A stretch of DNA of 64,000 nucleotides, taken from NCBI RefSeq assembly GCF_002006995.1, contig NZ_MRUL01000017.1, positions 24,143 to 88,142 on the forward strand, given 5' to 3'. The notes under the pieces are model-generated. The model did no database searches and was not told the DNA's origin. It saw only the letters and a list, made by a program, of their open reading frames with translations. The position numbers and the translations under genes were made by a program. The first letter of the stretch is position 1; each line of letters starts with the position of its first letter. Positions 24,796-34,873 of this stretch are shown here, piece by piece. The stretch is from Izhakiella australiensis (lineage in GTDB: Bacteria > Pseudomonadota > Gammaproteobacteria > Enterobacterales > Enterobacteriaceae).

Positions 24796-27765
24796 ATGAG
24801 CAACGATCAAAAAAAACCGGCGTCTGGCGACAGTCTGCTGCCAGGTCGCGCGGTCGCCATTGATGATGATAGCGATGGCGCAGCTAAGTCCGACGGCGCG
24901 AAGCGCAGCGTTTCCCAGCGCCTTGCCGACCTGCAAAATCAGAAAGAAATTAACCATATTGAAAAAGAAGAGCGTGAGGCTGCGCAAAGTAAACGCGCAC
25001 AGGAAAAAGAGGCCGCCGACCGTCGCTCTCAGCTGCTGAATGCGGTGCGCGTCAGTACGCCAGATATCAGCCATCCGCTGTTCGACAAGATGAAAACCCT
25101 GGCTTATCAGGATCGTGGCTTCAGCAGCCGCGATGCGGTAGAGCTGCTGAAAGTGGCCAACGTCAGCCTGAAAGAAGCCCATGATTTTTTCGATCTTAAT
25201 CCGGCACAGCGTGAGGATTTACTCGATCGTATTGGATTTTATCGCGGTATTGTTATCGACCAGAGCCTGTCTAACCCGGTTGAGCCGGGATTCCGGGAAG
25301 TGCTTAAACGCCCCGATATGGCCGACAACGAGCAGCAAGCGCCGCAGACCGAAGCGGCAAGCGTGCTTTATCGCCGCCCGAACTTTTCTGGCTATTTTGA
25401 AAACCACTTTACCAGCGATGAATCCGTTCATCAGATGCAAAAAAATGGCATCACTAATCTCAGCTTTTCACTCGCGGTATCGGCGGGCGGGCTGGTCAAA
25501 GCGGGCGGCGTTGGCATCAGCGCGAGTACCAGCCAGCTGGAGAACAGCAGCAGCGGCGCCATTGGTAAAACCATTTACACCACCGCTAATTTCTTTCTGC
25601 CGCAGATTGAGTTGTCGTTTGATGATGCCGCGCCCTGCGCTAACGATAAATTTATGCACGCCTGCGCCCACGCACTGACGCTGCAGGTTGCAGATAACAA
25701 CCCCAATGATGCGACTATTAGCGCCGCGCGCTTCAGAGCGCTGAAAAAAGTGCTGGATACCTTCGGCCACTTTGTTGCCAGCCAGACCCTGATCGGCGGT
25801 CGCCTGTATGCCACCGAAGAGAAAGTTTTCGTCGCCGGCGAAAAGGAATCTGATATCACCTCGCGCTTTGCCGGCGCGGTTAAAGCCAGCCTGGCGACCC
25901 CCTCCGTCGGCGCTGAAATCTCAGCCAGCAGGGAGGTATCAACCCAGAATGCCACCAGCCAGAAGAACGCAAATGAGAGTCAAAAGCTGACTTTCCAGGC
26001 GGTCGGCGGCGAAGGCGCCGTGGTGCAAAATGCCGCGTTGTGGGCTGAGTCGCTGTATGACTACCGCCGCTGGTCAGTGGTTCAACGCGAAAATCTGATC
26101 CCGACGATTGATCTGCTGCCGCAGACTCTGAGCGAGGATGCATGGGCGCTACTGGCTAAATACGCCGCTAATGCCACTAAAAGGCAGCTGCTGCATGAAG
26201 ATAACGCCGCCTTTTTGTTCTATGGCGCCTACGGCGACAAAGTAGGCAGCCTTGCCAGCGAAGTCTATTTCACGATTGAGAACGTGGCGCGGCCTGCGGC
26301 GATATCTTTATCATCATTTCCACCACGTCAAAACGACGCGACAATTCTTTCGCGTCCGGCGCTTTCCCATGCTCAGCTCTGGCGGCTATCGGCCGAAGGT
26401 CATCTGGTGAGTTATATCACCGTGCAACCCGGCGCCACGGGCAAACGCCAGAACATTGCCTTTGCCCTCAGCGTCGATCGCTCCGAGGGAGACAACACAG
26501 ATAGCTATCCGGTGGTGGTTAAACAGCTCGGTCGCGCAGACCATCAGCGCTGGAACTGCTCCGACGCCGGAGAAATTACCTGCGTCGGCTTCGCCAGTGA
26601 TTATCTGCTGATTGCCGAAAGCGCAGAAAAACTGGTGCTGGCGAAACGCGCCGGCAAGGCGCCGCTCAGCCTGCTGTGGAGTTTTCATGAATACAGCGTG
26701 GAAGAAATCGCCGCGCTGAAACCACCGGCGGTGGCCGATACCCTCGTTAAGTTTCTTTGCGCCAATAGCAAAATGGTGCTGTCGATTCTTGAAGGCGCCG
26801 GTAAAGACCACCTGCAGCAAGGAACCAGCTATACGGTATGCGCGCAGAAAGATATTAACGGCCTGCACCAGCTGTGGCGAATTGGCGCCGATGGCGATAT
26901 TAAATCGCTGCTGCAAACCGACGCTTCCGCGGATATTTATCTGTCAACGTCCGGCGAAGCGGCCGATCCTCGCCTGGTCGCCAGCTCTTATGATAACTGG
27001 CGCCATCAGCGCTGGAAGAGCAACTTCAATGACCATTTATCTCCCGCATCCGGTCCCTTTTTTAATGCGAAAGCCACCATCAAACGGCGCGATTTTTGTA
27101 ATGCGATTGAAATGACAGAAGACGTCAGCGCAGCCGACGTCATTTGGAAGCAGGTAGTGACAGCGGTAAATCCGCCGATCCAGACTTATGAGAGCCGCAC
27201 GCTGACGGGGAATGTTCATACCGAAGACGTGTTTACCGTTGATTCCCGTCCGCTGGTGGTCAACGGCACCCTGACCTCGCTACAGCTTTTCGTAACCGAC
27301 CGCAAAATGTATAACTTTATGGGCCTCGGCGCGGGCGAAGGCTATGCGCTGCAAATGCATATTACCGCCGATCTGGCCGCCGGCGGCAATCATGTATCCA
27401 GCCATATTGGCGCCGCGCCCAATGCTTCTAACCAGCTGTTTTCGGAATACGCGCCGGTTTATATCGACGAGGATTTCCTCTACCTGCCGGACTGGCCGAT
27501 CTACGCCATTCGCCTGTCGATTGAGGGCGATGTACGCAAAGTGCTGACATTCAGTTACCAGGAGCATGATAAGGGACCGTGGATAAGCAGCGGCAACGGT
27601 TCACAGGCCAAATCTCAGGTGCCGACAGAAGATCTGGCGGTTGCCTGCGAGCCAATTATTCGCAAAGCCTTAGCGGCGGGCGAAACGCTGATCGGCATCG
27701 GTCTGCATTACGACAGCAGCAAGCAGCTGCTGGCGCCGAAAATGCTGGTCAGTAAACCGGTGTAA
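24796..27765 (+). CDS. MACPF-domain pore-former-like protein with ricin-B-like region
   Basis: Protein of 989 residues. A charged coiled coil (about 28-80) precedes a MACPF-type domain at roughly 190-445: the signature FGHFVASQTLIGGRLYATEE begins FGHFVASQTLIGG near residue 321, and VGGEGAVVQ plus WSVVQRENLIPTIDLL (near 424) close the domain, as in fungal and bacterial MACPF proteins. Residues about 515-745 contain repeated QLWR / HQRW motifs, the QxW pattern of ricin-B beta-trefoils. A C-terminal beta-rich domain (760-989) is unassigned. There is no signal peptide. A membrane-attack or lectin-directed toxin is inferred; base composition is like the surrounding genome. Confidence 0.82.
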   Translation: MSNDQKKPASGDSLLPGRAVAIDDDSDGAAKSDGAKRSVSQRLADLQNQKEINHIEKEEREAAQSKRAQEKEAADRRSQLLNAVRVSTPDISHPLFDKMKTLAYQDRGFSSRDAVELLKVANVSLKEAHDFFDLNPAQREDLLDRIGFYRGIVIDQSLSNPVEPGFREVLKRPDMADNEQQAPQTEAASVLYRRPNFSGYFENHFTSDESVHQMQKNGITNLSFSLAVSAGGLVKAGGVGISASTSQLENSSSGAIGKTIYTTANFFLPQIELSFDDAAPCANDKFMHACAHALTLQVADNNPNDATISAARFRALKKVLDTFGHFVASQTLIGGRLYATEEKVFVAGEKESDITSRFAGAVKASLATPSVGAEISASREVSTQNATSQKNANESQKLTFQAVGGEGAVVQNAALWAESLYDYRRWSVVQRENLIPTIDLLPQTLSEDAWALLAKYAANATKRQLLHEDNAAFLFYGAYGDKVGSLASEVYFTIENVARPAAISLSSFPPRQNDATILSRPALSHAQLWRLSAEGHLVSYITVQPGATGKRQNIAFALSVDRSEGDNTDSYPVVVKQLGRADHQRWNCSDAGEITCVGFASDYLLIAESAEKLVLAKRAGKAPLSLLWSFHEYSVEEIAALKPPAVADTLVKFLCANSKMVLSILEGAGKDHLQQGTSYTVCAQKDINGLHQLWRIGADGDIKSLLQTDASADIYLSTSGEAADPRLVASSYDNWRHQRWKSNFNDHLSPASGPFFNAKATIKRRDFCNAIEMTEDVSAADVIWKQVVTAVNPPIQTYESRTLTGNVHTEDVFTVDSRPLVVNGTLTSLQLFVTDRKMYNFMGLGAGEGYALQMHITADLAAGGNHVSSHIGAAPNASNQLFSEYAPVYIDEDFLYLPDWPIYAIRLSIEGDVRKVLTFSYQEHDKGPWISSGNGSQAKSQVPTEDLAVACEPIIRKALAAGETLIGIGLHYDSSKQLLAPKMLVSKPV

Positions 27766-27900
27766 CATCGGGGCGGCGTCACCGGCAGCGGCGTGCGTGG
27801 AAAAATCTCGCGCCCGTCCGTCGGGGACAGGGGTTAATCACTTCAGGTCACAGGGCCGCTGGCTGCCGCTGTCGGCTCGCTAAGAAACGTGAGAAAAACA

Positions 27901-29319
27901 ATGAGAGCGTTTTTGGACTACAGCTTTAATCACAATCCCTTTGATATTAGCGGTAATAAAAACATCAAAGGGTTTAGCAGCGCCGAGCGGGAGCACTTTA
28001 TTCACCGGCTGCCGATCTTTAAGCTCGACGACGTTGCCTTTTTTAAATGCCCTTACTGCAATGAAGATATTCATCCGCGTGCTGCACACGTCGATCATAT
28101 CATTCCCTATGCGGTTTATGCCCGTTATAAAGTGTTAACCGAGAACGAAAAATCCGTAAAAAAAATACTTGAAGATGCGGAAACCGATGAAAATAACTTT
28201 ATCCTCTGCTGTCAGAGTTGCAATACCAAAAAAAGCGACACCCTGAATCGCGCGCTGATTATTACCGGACAAGATCACACCAGAAATACGCCGGCAGAGG
28301 ATAAATTTATTCGGTCAGCGAAAATAATCGATGAAATAAACCATACAATGCCGCCGCATCAGAGTATGTATTGCAAAATAGGCCACTACTGGTCGGGTGG
28401 GCGTGACTATACCACCCAGGGCGATATTATGGACTTTCTGACCAGCCAGCGGCTGCATTTTAAGTCTTATGAAGATAAACGTCCGCTTTATCCGCTTGAG
28501 GCAGTGAGCTGGCTGGCTGAATTTGTTTCAGTAAAGGTCAATATTGATTATACCTACAGCCTGCGCGTCTCCACGCGCAGCTACAAATATGACGATCGCG
28601 ACAGCTTGTACGACATCACCATGCTTGCCGACAGCGCGCCTGAAATCCACAGTCAGATGATTGAAAACGTGGCGTTAAAAGTTAATTTCCCCTCTCAAAG
28701 CCGGTTAAAAAGGCTGATAGAAACCGAGCAGGAGATACAGAAAAGAGACAAACGCATCAGCACCGATGGCGAAATACCGCTAAGCGGTATGGCGCTACGC
28801 ATTCATCTCGGCGAACAGCAGGTCATGTCGGAACCCCAAAAAGGCTATCTCGCCCTTGGCTGCTACTATTGCCTGGGTATTTATCCGGAAAGCGCCTTCC
28901 ATCTCGATCATATTAAGCCATCCAGCCTGAATGAAGTGCAATATCACGATGGCAATAATCTGCTGGCGGTATGTCTCGGCTGCAATACTAAAAAACAACA
29001 TAAAAAGCTTAGCCTGCGTTTGCTGGAAGAATTAATCGAAGAAAGAAAGAGCTGGAGCAAATATCTTATCGGCATTGAATCCGCGCAAAACCTGGGATTT
29101 TCATCACAAATATCTGCCGATGAATATGCCGCTTACGGACAGGTTAAAGTGTTACATCATCATTTTTCCGGCACCGATCTTTCTTATTTAGATAAGGTTA
29201 TTCCCAAGCTGGATGAATGGATGGAGGCAATACGTAATGGCCGTCAGGCAACCGCCGTCTCCTTCACCTACCGCCCGCCGACCATTGAAATTGAAGATCC
29301 GGATGATCAGACAACCTGA
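27901..29319 (+). CDS. Tandem HNH endonuclease-like protein
   Basis: Protein of 472 residues with two complete HNH modules. The first has CPYC (50-53), HVDHI (63-67), NN (98-99) and CQSC-N (104-108). The second has CYYC (321-324), HLDHI (335-339), NN (352-353) and CLGC-N (358-362). Both keep zinc-binding Cys pairs and the metal-binding His, so both may be active. A mixed domain of about 150 residues lies between them. The ATG at 27901 is favoured over GTG 27889; neither has a strong ribosome site. It follows the MACPF gene by 135 bases on the same strand and may be its partner, or an independent defence nuclease. Confidence 0.82.
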   Translation: MRAFLDYSFNHNPFDISGNKNIKGFSSAEREHFIHRLPIFKLDDVAFFKCPYCNEDIHPRAAHVDHIIPYAVYARYKVLTENEKSVKKILEDAETDENNFILCCQSCNTKKSDTLNRALIITGQDHTRNTPAEDKFIRSAKIIDEINHTMPPHQSMYCKIGHYWSGGRDYTTQGDIMDFLTSQRLHFKSYEDKRPLYPLEAVSWLAEFVSVKVNIDYTYSLRVSTRSYKYDDRDSLYDITMLADSAPEIHSQMIENVALKVNFPSQSRLKRLIETEQEIQKRDKRISTDGEIPLSGMALRIHLGEQQVMSEPQKGYLALGCYYCLGIYPESAFHLDHIKPSSLNEVQYHDGNNLLAVCLGCNTKKQHKKLSLRLLEELIEERKSWSKYLIGIESAQNLGFSSQISADEYAAYGQVKVLHHHFSGTDLSYLDKVIPKLDEWMEAIRNGRQATAVSFTYRPPTIEIEDPDDQTT

Positions 29320-29505
29320 TAACAAGACGCCATTGGCTGGCCTGCCCCGACGCAGAATTAGCTCAGCCCGCGACAAAAAACATCTATAGGTGGAAATAGC
29401 CGTTTATTCGCAGGTTATAGCCGCATTGCGCTTAGCCGTCGCGTGATAAAATCATTTAAAATAACCTATCCCGCTGATTATAAATATATTTAGGGTGAAT
29501 TCATC

Positions 29506-32500
29506 GTGCCTCTGCTAAACCCGTGGAAAGCGGCAGCCAGCTTCATTACCGCCGCCGCCATATTTTCGCTATTCGCCGCTGCGCCCGCGCAGGCAATGTC
29601 CGCCGCCTGTAGCGCGCTGAATAATGCCAGCCCTTTGAGTTCGGGATTATTACGCTATCAGCCGTCAGACTTTGAAAGCGGCGAGAGCCTGACGGTATCT
29701 TCCAGCGATACCGGTTTAGGCTTTAATGGCAACCCCACAACCGCCGATAGCGTTATTCTTGCCGGTAACGGCGGCTTTCCCAGCTATAGCAGACACACCA
29801 GCGACACATCCCATGCCGGCAGCTTTATGTTGCAGGCCACCAGCGCGCAGCTGACCGCTAACGGGCTTTATTTTAAAGTGAGCACGTCTAATGGCTATAT
29901 CAGTCCGGTCACCGTCAGCTGCACCTCGGCGTCGACGCCGCCGGCCGCCTCCACGGATGCCAGCCTGAGCAACCTTACGGTTAGCGCCGGCCCTCTGTCC
30001 CCCTCTTTTTCCGCCGGCAGAACCAGCTACAGCCTCAACGTCGCCAACAACATCAGCAGCTTGCAGGTGACGCCGGTGGCGACCGACAGCGGCGCCAGCA
30101 TCACCGTTAACGGTACGCCGGTCATCTCCGGTTCTCCGTCGCCCAGCGTTCCTCTGGCCGAAGGCAGCAATACCCTTTCAGTGGTCGTCATGGCGGCAGA
30201 CGGCGCCACGACCACCAGCTACAGCATCAACGCGATCCGCGCCGGCCAGCTCCCCACCGCCGGTCCGGTAGCTGCTAACGTAATGATAAACAGCAGTAAT
30301 AATCCGATTACTCTGGCGCTTTCCGGCGCCAGCGCCACCTCCGTTGCCATCGCCACCCTGCCAGCCCACGGCAGCGTGACGGTCGATAACTTACAGATAA
30401 TCTATACCCCCACGCCCGGCTATTCCGGTAGCGACAGCTTTAGCTATAACGCCAGCAACAACGCGGGGACCTCGGCGGATGCCAGCGTAACCATAACGAT
30501 TGACGCGCCGACCCTTAGCCTTACGCCAACAGCGGGAACCCTGACGCCCGCCACGCTGGGCAGCGTCTGGACGCAGACCTTCACCGCCTCCGGCGGCAGC
30601 GGCCCCTACACTTACAGCGCCAGCGGGCTGCCTCCCGGACTCTCGCTGAATCCCGCCAGCGGTGAGGTTTCCGGCTCGCCGGTTAGCGCAGGGACTTATA
30701 CTTTCCAGATAACCGCCACCGACAGCGCCAGCTATAGCGTCAACGCTAGCTATACACTGGTGGTTAACGCTCTGCCGCCCTCAGCCGCACCGGTGAGTGA
30801 AGTGATTGCAACCGACAGCAGCGATAACCTGATTACCCTGCCGCTGTCCGGAGGAGAAGCGACCTCGGTTGCCGTGGTACAGCCGCCCTCACACGGCACG
30901 GCAACCGCCGTCGGGTTAAAAATCCGCTATACGCCGCTGCGTGGCTACGCCGGCAGCGACAGCTTTACCTACACCGCCACCAACAACTTTGGCACCACCC
31001 AGGAAGCCACGGTTACGCTGACGGTTAATCCGGCAGTCCTGACGCTCTCTCCGGCGGCAGGCGCGTTACCGCGCGCCACGGTCGGCACGGCATACAGCCA
31101 GACCTTCAGCGTTTCCGGCGGCAGCGCGCCTTACAGCTGGCATCTGAGCGGCAACCTGCCGGATGGCCTGACGTTCGCGGATGGCGAGCTGAAAGGCACG
31201 CCGCTGGCCGCCGCATCGGTAGCCTTTACCTTACAGGCCACCGATGCCAACGGCGCTAGCGCGCAGTCCACCTGGCAGCTGGAAATTAACGCTGCCGCGC
31301 CGGTCGCCGTGGATCATGCCGCTTCGCTTTACGCCGGGCAATCGGTGAAAATTAACCTGTCGGCAGGGGCGACCGGCGGCGCATTTACCGGCGCCAGGCT
31401 GTTAGACCAGCCGGCATCGTCGGTAGGAACGGCGGAAGTTGAGTCGGCGGGCAGCGATTATAACCTGGTATTTAAAGCCGCGCCGCAGGCCAGCGGCACG
31501 ACAGCGCTGCGCTATGTGCTGCTCGCTAACGGCGGCGCCTCACAGCCTGCGCAGGTGAGCATCACCATAGCCGCCAGGCCGGACCCGTCAAAAGATGCCG
31601 ACGTCATCGGCATGATCAGCGCGCAGCTACGCGCAGCGCAAAACTTTGCTCAGGCGCAGATCCGCAATTTCAGCGATCGCCTGACACAATTACACAACGG
31701 CATGGACAGTACCTCGAATTTAGACGGTATCCATTTTGCGCTGCCAACCTCGCACCAGCAACGCACCACCGATAATGATCGTCCCGGCGACGGATTGCAG
31801 CAGTACAATCAGCTGGCCGACGCGCCACCACCACCGCCCTCCCCGTTTGGTCCGACCGCCGCCGCCAATAGCCGGCTCGCATACTGGACCGGCGGTTACG
31901 TTGACTTTGGTTCCGATAAAGACAATTCGGTTCGCTTTAGCCATACGCTGGTGGGGATCAGTACCGGTGCCGATTATCGCCTGACGCCAGACTTTACCGC
32001 AGGTATGGGGATTGGGTTTGGCCGCGATGTCAGCGATATTGGCGATAACGGGACGCGCAACAATGGCCGTTCTATCAGCTCCGCGCTGTACAGCAGCTAT
32101 CATCCTGACGCGTTTTTTGTCGACAGCCTGCTGGGCTACAGCCGGCTGGATTTTGACAGCCGGCGCTACGTCAGCGAAACCGGCGCTTATGCTCGCGGCG
32201 AACGCAGCGGCCGCCAGCTGTTCGGCGCGGTTATTTCAGGCTACGATTTCCGGACGCCGAGCCATGTGGTTTCTCCCTATGTCGGCTTGCAGTTCTACCG
32301 CACCTGGCTTGACGGCTATGCAGAAAAAGATGCCGATGCCTTTAACCTGGCGTTTGCACCGCAGGCATTTTCACAATTCACCGCCGTGACCGGTATTCGC
32401 GGCCAGTATGGCGTGCCTCTTCACTGGGGGCTGATGCGTTTACAAAGTCGTGTTGAGTACGCGCAGCTGATGAATGATACCGGCTACGCGCGGCTTGGTT

Positions 32501-32697
32501 ATGCCGATACCGGCAATGACAGCTGGAATATGAAGCTGAGCGACATGAGTAAAAGCACCCTGTCGCTCGGCGTCGGCGTCGATTTCCTGCTAGCCCATGG
32601 CATTACGCCAGGCATTGCCTGGCAAGGCATGCTGGGGCTGGATAACAACAACTCACGTTCGCAAAGTATCCTACTGCGGGTTAACGTCGCGTTTTAA
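29506..32697 (+). CDS. Autotransporter with Ig-like/cadherin-like passenger
   Basis: Type V secreted protein of 1063 residues. Start GTG 29506 with AGGGTGA upstream; signal peptide ends near APAQA (residue 30). The passenger holds a cadherin-like beta-sandwich (LSNLTVSAGPLSPSFSAG, about 150-245), two tandem-95/VCBS-like repeats ending GSDSF-Y (about 300 and 480) and two He-PIG Ig domains (GGSGPYTYSASGLPPGLSL; GGSAPYSWHLSGNLPDGLTF). A linker with PPPPPS leads into the beta-barrel (about 785-1063), which ends with Phe as needed for BAM recognition. A surface adhesin role is inferred. It overlaps the convergent rhodanese gene by four bases. Confidence 0.92.
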   Translation: MPLLNPWKAAASFITAAAIFSLFAAAPAQAMSAACSALNNASPLSSGLLRYQPSDFESGESLTVSSSDTGLGFNGNPTTADSVILAGNGGFPSYSRHTSDTSHAGSFMLQATSAQLTANGLYFKVSTSNGYISPVTVSCTSASTPPAASTDASLSNLTVSAGPLSPSFSAGRTSYSLNVANNISSLQVTPVATDSGASITVNGTPVISGSPSPSVPLAEGSNTLSVVVMAADGATTTSYSINAIRAGQLPTAGPVAANVMINSSNNPITLALSGASATSVAIATLPAHGSVTVDNLQIIYTPTPGYSGSDSFSYNASNNAGTSADASVTITIDAPTLSLTPTAGTLTPATLGSVWTQTFTASGGSGPYTYSASGLPPGLSLNPASGEVSGSPVSAGTYTFQITATDSASYSVNASYTLVVNALPPSAAPVSEVIATDSSDNLITLPLSGGEATSVAVVQPPSHGTATAVGLKIRYTPLRGYAGSDSFTYTATNNFGTTQEATVTLTVNPAVLTLSPAAGALPRATVGTAYSQTFSVSGGSAPYSWHLSGNLPDGLTFADGELKGTPLAAASVAFTLQATDANGASAQSTWQLEINAAAPVAVDHAASLYAGQSVKINLSAGATGGAFTGARLLDQPASSVGTAEVESAGSDYNLVFKAAPQASGTTALRYVLLANGGASQPAQVSITIAARPDPSKDADVIGMISAQLRAAQNFAQAQIRNFSDRLTQLHNGMDSTSNLDGIHFALPTSHQQRTTDNDRPGDGLQQYNQLADAPPPPPSPFGPTAAANSRLAYWTGGYVDFGSDKDNSVRFSHTLVGISTGADYRLTPDFTAGMGIGFGRDVSDIGDNGTRNNGRSISSALYSSYHPDAFFVDSLLGYSRLDFDSRRYVSETGAYARGERSGRQLFGAVISGYDFRTPSHVVSPYVGLQFYRTWLDGYAEKDADAFNLAFAPQAFSQFTAVTGIRGQYGVPLHWGLMRLQSRVEYAQLMNDTGYARLGYADTGNDSWNMKLSDMSKSTLSLGVGVDFLLAHGITPGIAWQGMLGLDNNNSRSQSILLRVNVAF

Positions 32698-34289
32698 TCA
32701 GACCCCAGTACAAAGAAACCATGGGTGCCGTCGCGCTCAAGCTGAGCGACTAACCCATATTCCCAGTCAAGATAGGCCTGCATCGCCTGCAGGCTATTAT
32801 CAAGCCCTTCATAAGGGCGACGATAGCGATCCTGGCGCGCTATCAGCAGCCCTTCCTCGCCTGTCTGGCGGGGATAACCGGCGCTGAACCACGCGGAGTC
32901 GCCGCCGCTCAGCACGTATACCGGTTTATCCGTCAGGCTGGCAACGTCCTGCCATGCAAAGCGGGCAAGCAGGCTGCTGCCGCAGGTCACGACGTAGCGC
33001 TCCGCCGCTGGCAGCAGCGAGGGATCGGCCAGCAGTGCCGCGCGCGTAAGCCATGCGGCGCCGGGAATATGCTGCTGTACGAAGCTCGCGCTGGCGGTAA
33101 AATCGATTATCCGGGTTCCGCCTTGCTGCAACCAGTCAGCCAGTTCCTGAATCGCGACCTCCTCCAGACCGGACGGCGCCACGGCGCGGGGCTTCCACTG
33201 CCCGGTTTCGCTCAATGCCGTCGGGCTTAGCCCGTCGAGTACCGCCACTTCCCAGCCCATTTGCGCCAGCCAGCTGGCGGTCATGTCGGCGCGCACGCCT
33301 TCATTATCAACCAGCACCAACCGCGCGCCGCGCACGCTGGCGTAGTGATCGGTTTCCTGCACCAGCTGACCGCCGGGAACCGGGCGGCTGGCGGGCAGAT
33401 GCCCGGCTTCATATTCCGCCGGATCGCGTACGTCAAACAGATAGCTGGTGCGGGTTTCATCCTGTTGCCATCTCGCCAGGGTGGCGACATCAATACGCGC
33501 CACGCCAGCGCGATCCGCCAGACGTCGGGCAGCGAGGCGCGCCAGCTGACGCCCATCGTCGCTTAGCGCGCCGTAGCGACGCGACTGCCCGTGTTCAAGG
33601 GGCTGACCGGCCAGCGTCCAGCCGATAGTGCCGTTGCGCAGTGCGTAGACCGGATTGCTTATGCCGGTATTAATCAACGACTGGGTGCCAATAATGCTGC
33701 GCGTGCGTCCGGCGCAGTTGACGATAACCGTTGTCTGCGCTGAAGGCGCCAGGTCTTTTATTCTTAAGGCCAGTTCACCGCCCGGTACGCTGATGGCGCC
33801 GGGAATCGACATGGTCTGATATTCATCAAAGCGACGGCTATCCAGCACCACCACGTCCTGCTTGCCCTTAAGCAGCGCATCAACCTCTTCAGCCGTTAGC
33901 GAAGGCGTAGGGTTTCGACTGTCGACCAGCTCGCCAAACGCTTTAGAGGGCGAATTAACGTCAATAAACAGCTCGCCGCCAGCCTGTCGCCAACCGTCCA
34001 GATTGCCTTCCAGCAGGGCTACATCGCTATAGCCCAGCTGCTGTAGCCTGTGCGCGGCAAGCTGGGTTAGGCCTTCGCCGTTATCGTACAAGGTTACCGG
34101 CGCGCTCAGGCGCGGCACGCGATCGCCAATTTCAATTTCCAGGCGGGAAAAGGCGATATTGGCAGCAAACAGCGGATGACCGCTGGCGAACTGTGCTTCG
34201 TCGCGCAGATCGATCAGCGCCACTTCCTGCCCCTGACGCAGCGCCTGCAAAATGGTCTGCGCCGAACGTGATGAAAATGCTGTGCTCAT
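32694..34289 (-). CDS. Four-domain rhodanese-like sulfurtransferase
   Basis: Protein of 531 residues made of four rhodanese domains (about 10-125, 140-245, 270-370, 385-500). Domains 2 and 4 keep the catalytic-loop Cys (VNCAGRTRS and VTCGSSLLAR); domains 1 and 3 have lost it (YDNGEG and VDNEGV). This alternating active/inactive layout suggests two internally duplicated tandem units. Rhodaneses move sulfane sulfur from thiosulfate or persulfides to acceptors. Its ATG overlaps the dioxygenase stop (ATGA), so the two are translationally coupled, linking persulfide or sulfite handling to the thiol dioxygenase. Confidence 0.92.
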   Translation of the reverse strand: MSTAFSSRSAQTILQALRQGQEVALIDLRDEAQFASGHPLFAANIAFSRLEIEIGDRVPRLSAPVTLYDNGEGLTQLAAHRLQQLGYSDVALLEGNLDGWRQAGGELFIDVNSPSKAFGELVDSRNPTPSLTAEEVDALLKGKQDVVVLDSRRFDEYQTMSIPGAISVPGGELALRIKDLAPSAQTTVIVNCAGRTRSIIGTQSLINTGISNPVYALRNGTIGWTLAGQPLEHGQSRRYGALSDDGRQLARLAARRLADRAGVARIDVATLARWQQDETRTSYLFDVRDPAEYEAGHLPASRPVPGGQLVQETDHYASVRGARLVLVDNEGVRADMTASWLAQMGWEVAVLDGLSPTALSETGQWKPRAVAPSGLEEVAIQELADWLQQGGTRIIDFTASASFVQQHIPGAAWLTRAALLADPSLLPAAERYVVTCGSSLLARFAWQDVASLTDKPVYVLSGGDSAWFSAGYPRQTGEEGLLIARQDRYRRPYEGLDNSLQAMQAYLDWEYGLVAQLERDGTHGFFVLGSD

Positions 34290-34873
34290 TTTGAAAAATC
34301 CCAAATATTAGGCAAGTGGTGGTTGTCGTAGCCGGAAATAAACGGCTTCTGTTCACCGTCTGGCCGGTAGACGGCGCGCTTTATGCCGCCGATATTGCCG
34401 CCATACACATGAATGCTGATCGAGGTCCGATCGGCAAAGGCATTGCTGACTTTGTGAATATCGCCGACCTGCGGCGAAACCGCCTCGACGCTACCGGCCT
34501 CCAGCCGCACCGGCGCGCCGTGAAGATGTAATCCGTCCGAATTTTGCCGGTAGTTCTGCGATATTTCCGCGCCGCGTAGCACGCCGATCAACCCCCAGAC
34601 CCGGTGATCGTGTACCGGCGTGGTCTGACCCGGCCCCCAGACGAAGCTCACCACCGAAAAGCGCTGCTGCGCATCGGCATGCAGCAGATACTGCTGATAA
34701 CGTTCAGGGTCCGGCCGGGTAAATTCAGCGTCCAGCCAGTCATCACGCGCGATCAGGGTTTGCAGTAGAGTTGTGCCCTGCGCCAGTATCTGTTCCTCCT
34801 CGCGGGTACGGTCGAGCAGGCAGGCCAGGTCGTTAACGAACTGACGTAATGGCTGGTACAAAGATATGCTCAT
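34286..34873 (-). CDS. Cysteine-dioxygenase-family thiol dioxygenase
   Basis: Cupin enzyme of 195 residues. The iron ligands are visible as HDH in PGQTTPVHDHRVWGLIGVLRG plus a downstream His in VGDIHKVSNAF, the three-His arrangement of bacterial cysteine / 3-mercaptopropionate / mercaptosuccinate dioxygenases (the run begins PGQTTPVHDH). Such enzymes oxidise a thiol to a sulfinate with O2. The gene overlaps the LysR gene upstream and the rhodanese gene downstream by four bases each. The catabolic neighbours argue for a carboxylic thiol rather than cysteine, but the substrate cannot be read from the sequence. Confidence 0.9.
   Translation of the reverse strand: MSISLYQPLRQFVNDLACLLDRTREEEQILAQGTTLLQTLIARDDWLDAEFTRPDPERYQQYLLHADAQQRFSVVSFVWGPGQTTPVHDHRVWGLIGVLRGAEISQNYRQNSDGLHLHGAPVRLEAGSVEAVSPQVGDIHKVSNAFADRTSISIHVYGGNIGGIKRAVYRPDGEQKPFISGYDNHHLPNIWDFSK

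Noticed and set aside
24796..27765. Secretion of the MACPF protein by an N-terminal signal peptide
   Set aside because: The N-terminus is hydrophilic and charged, with no hydrophobic segment in the first 100 residues.
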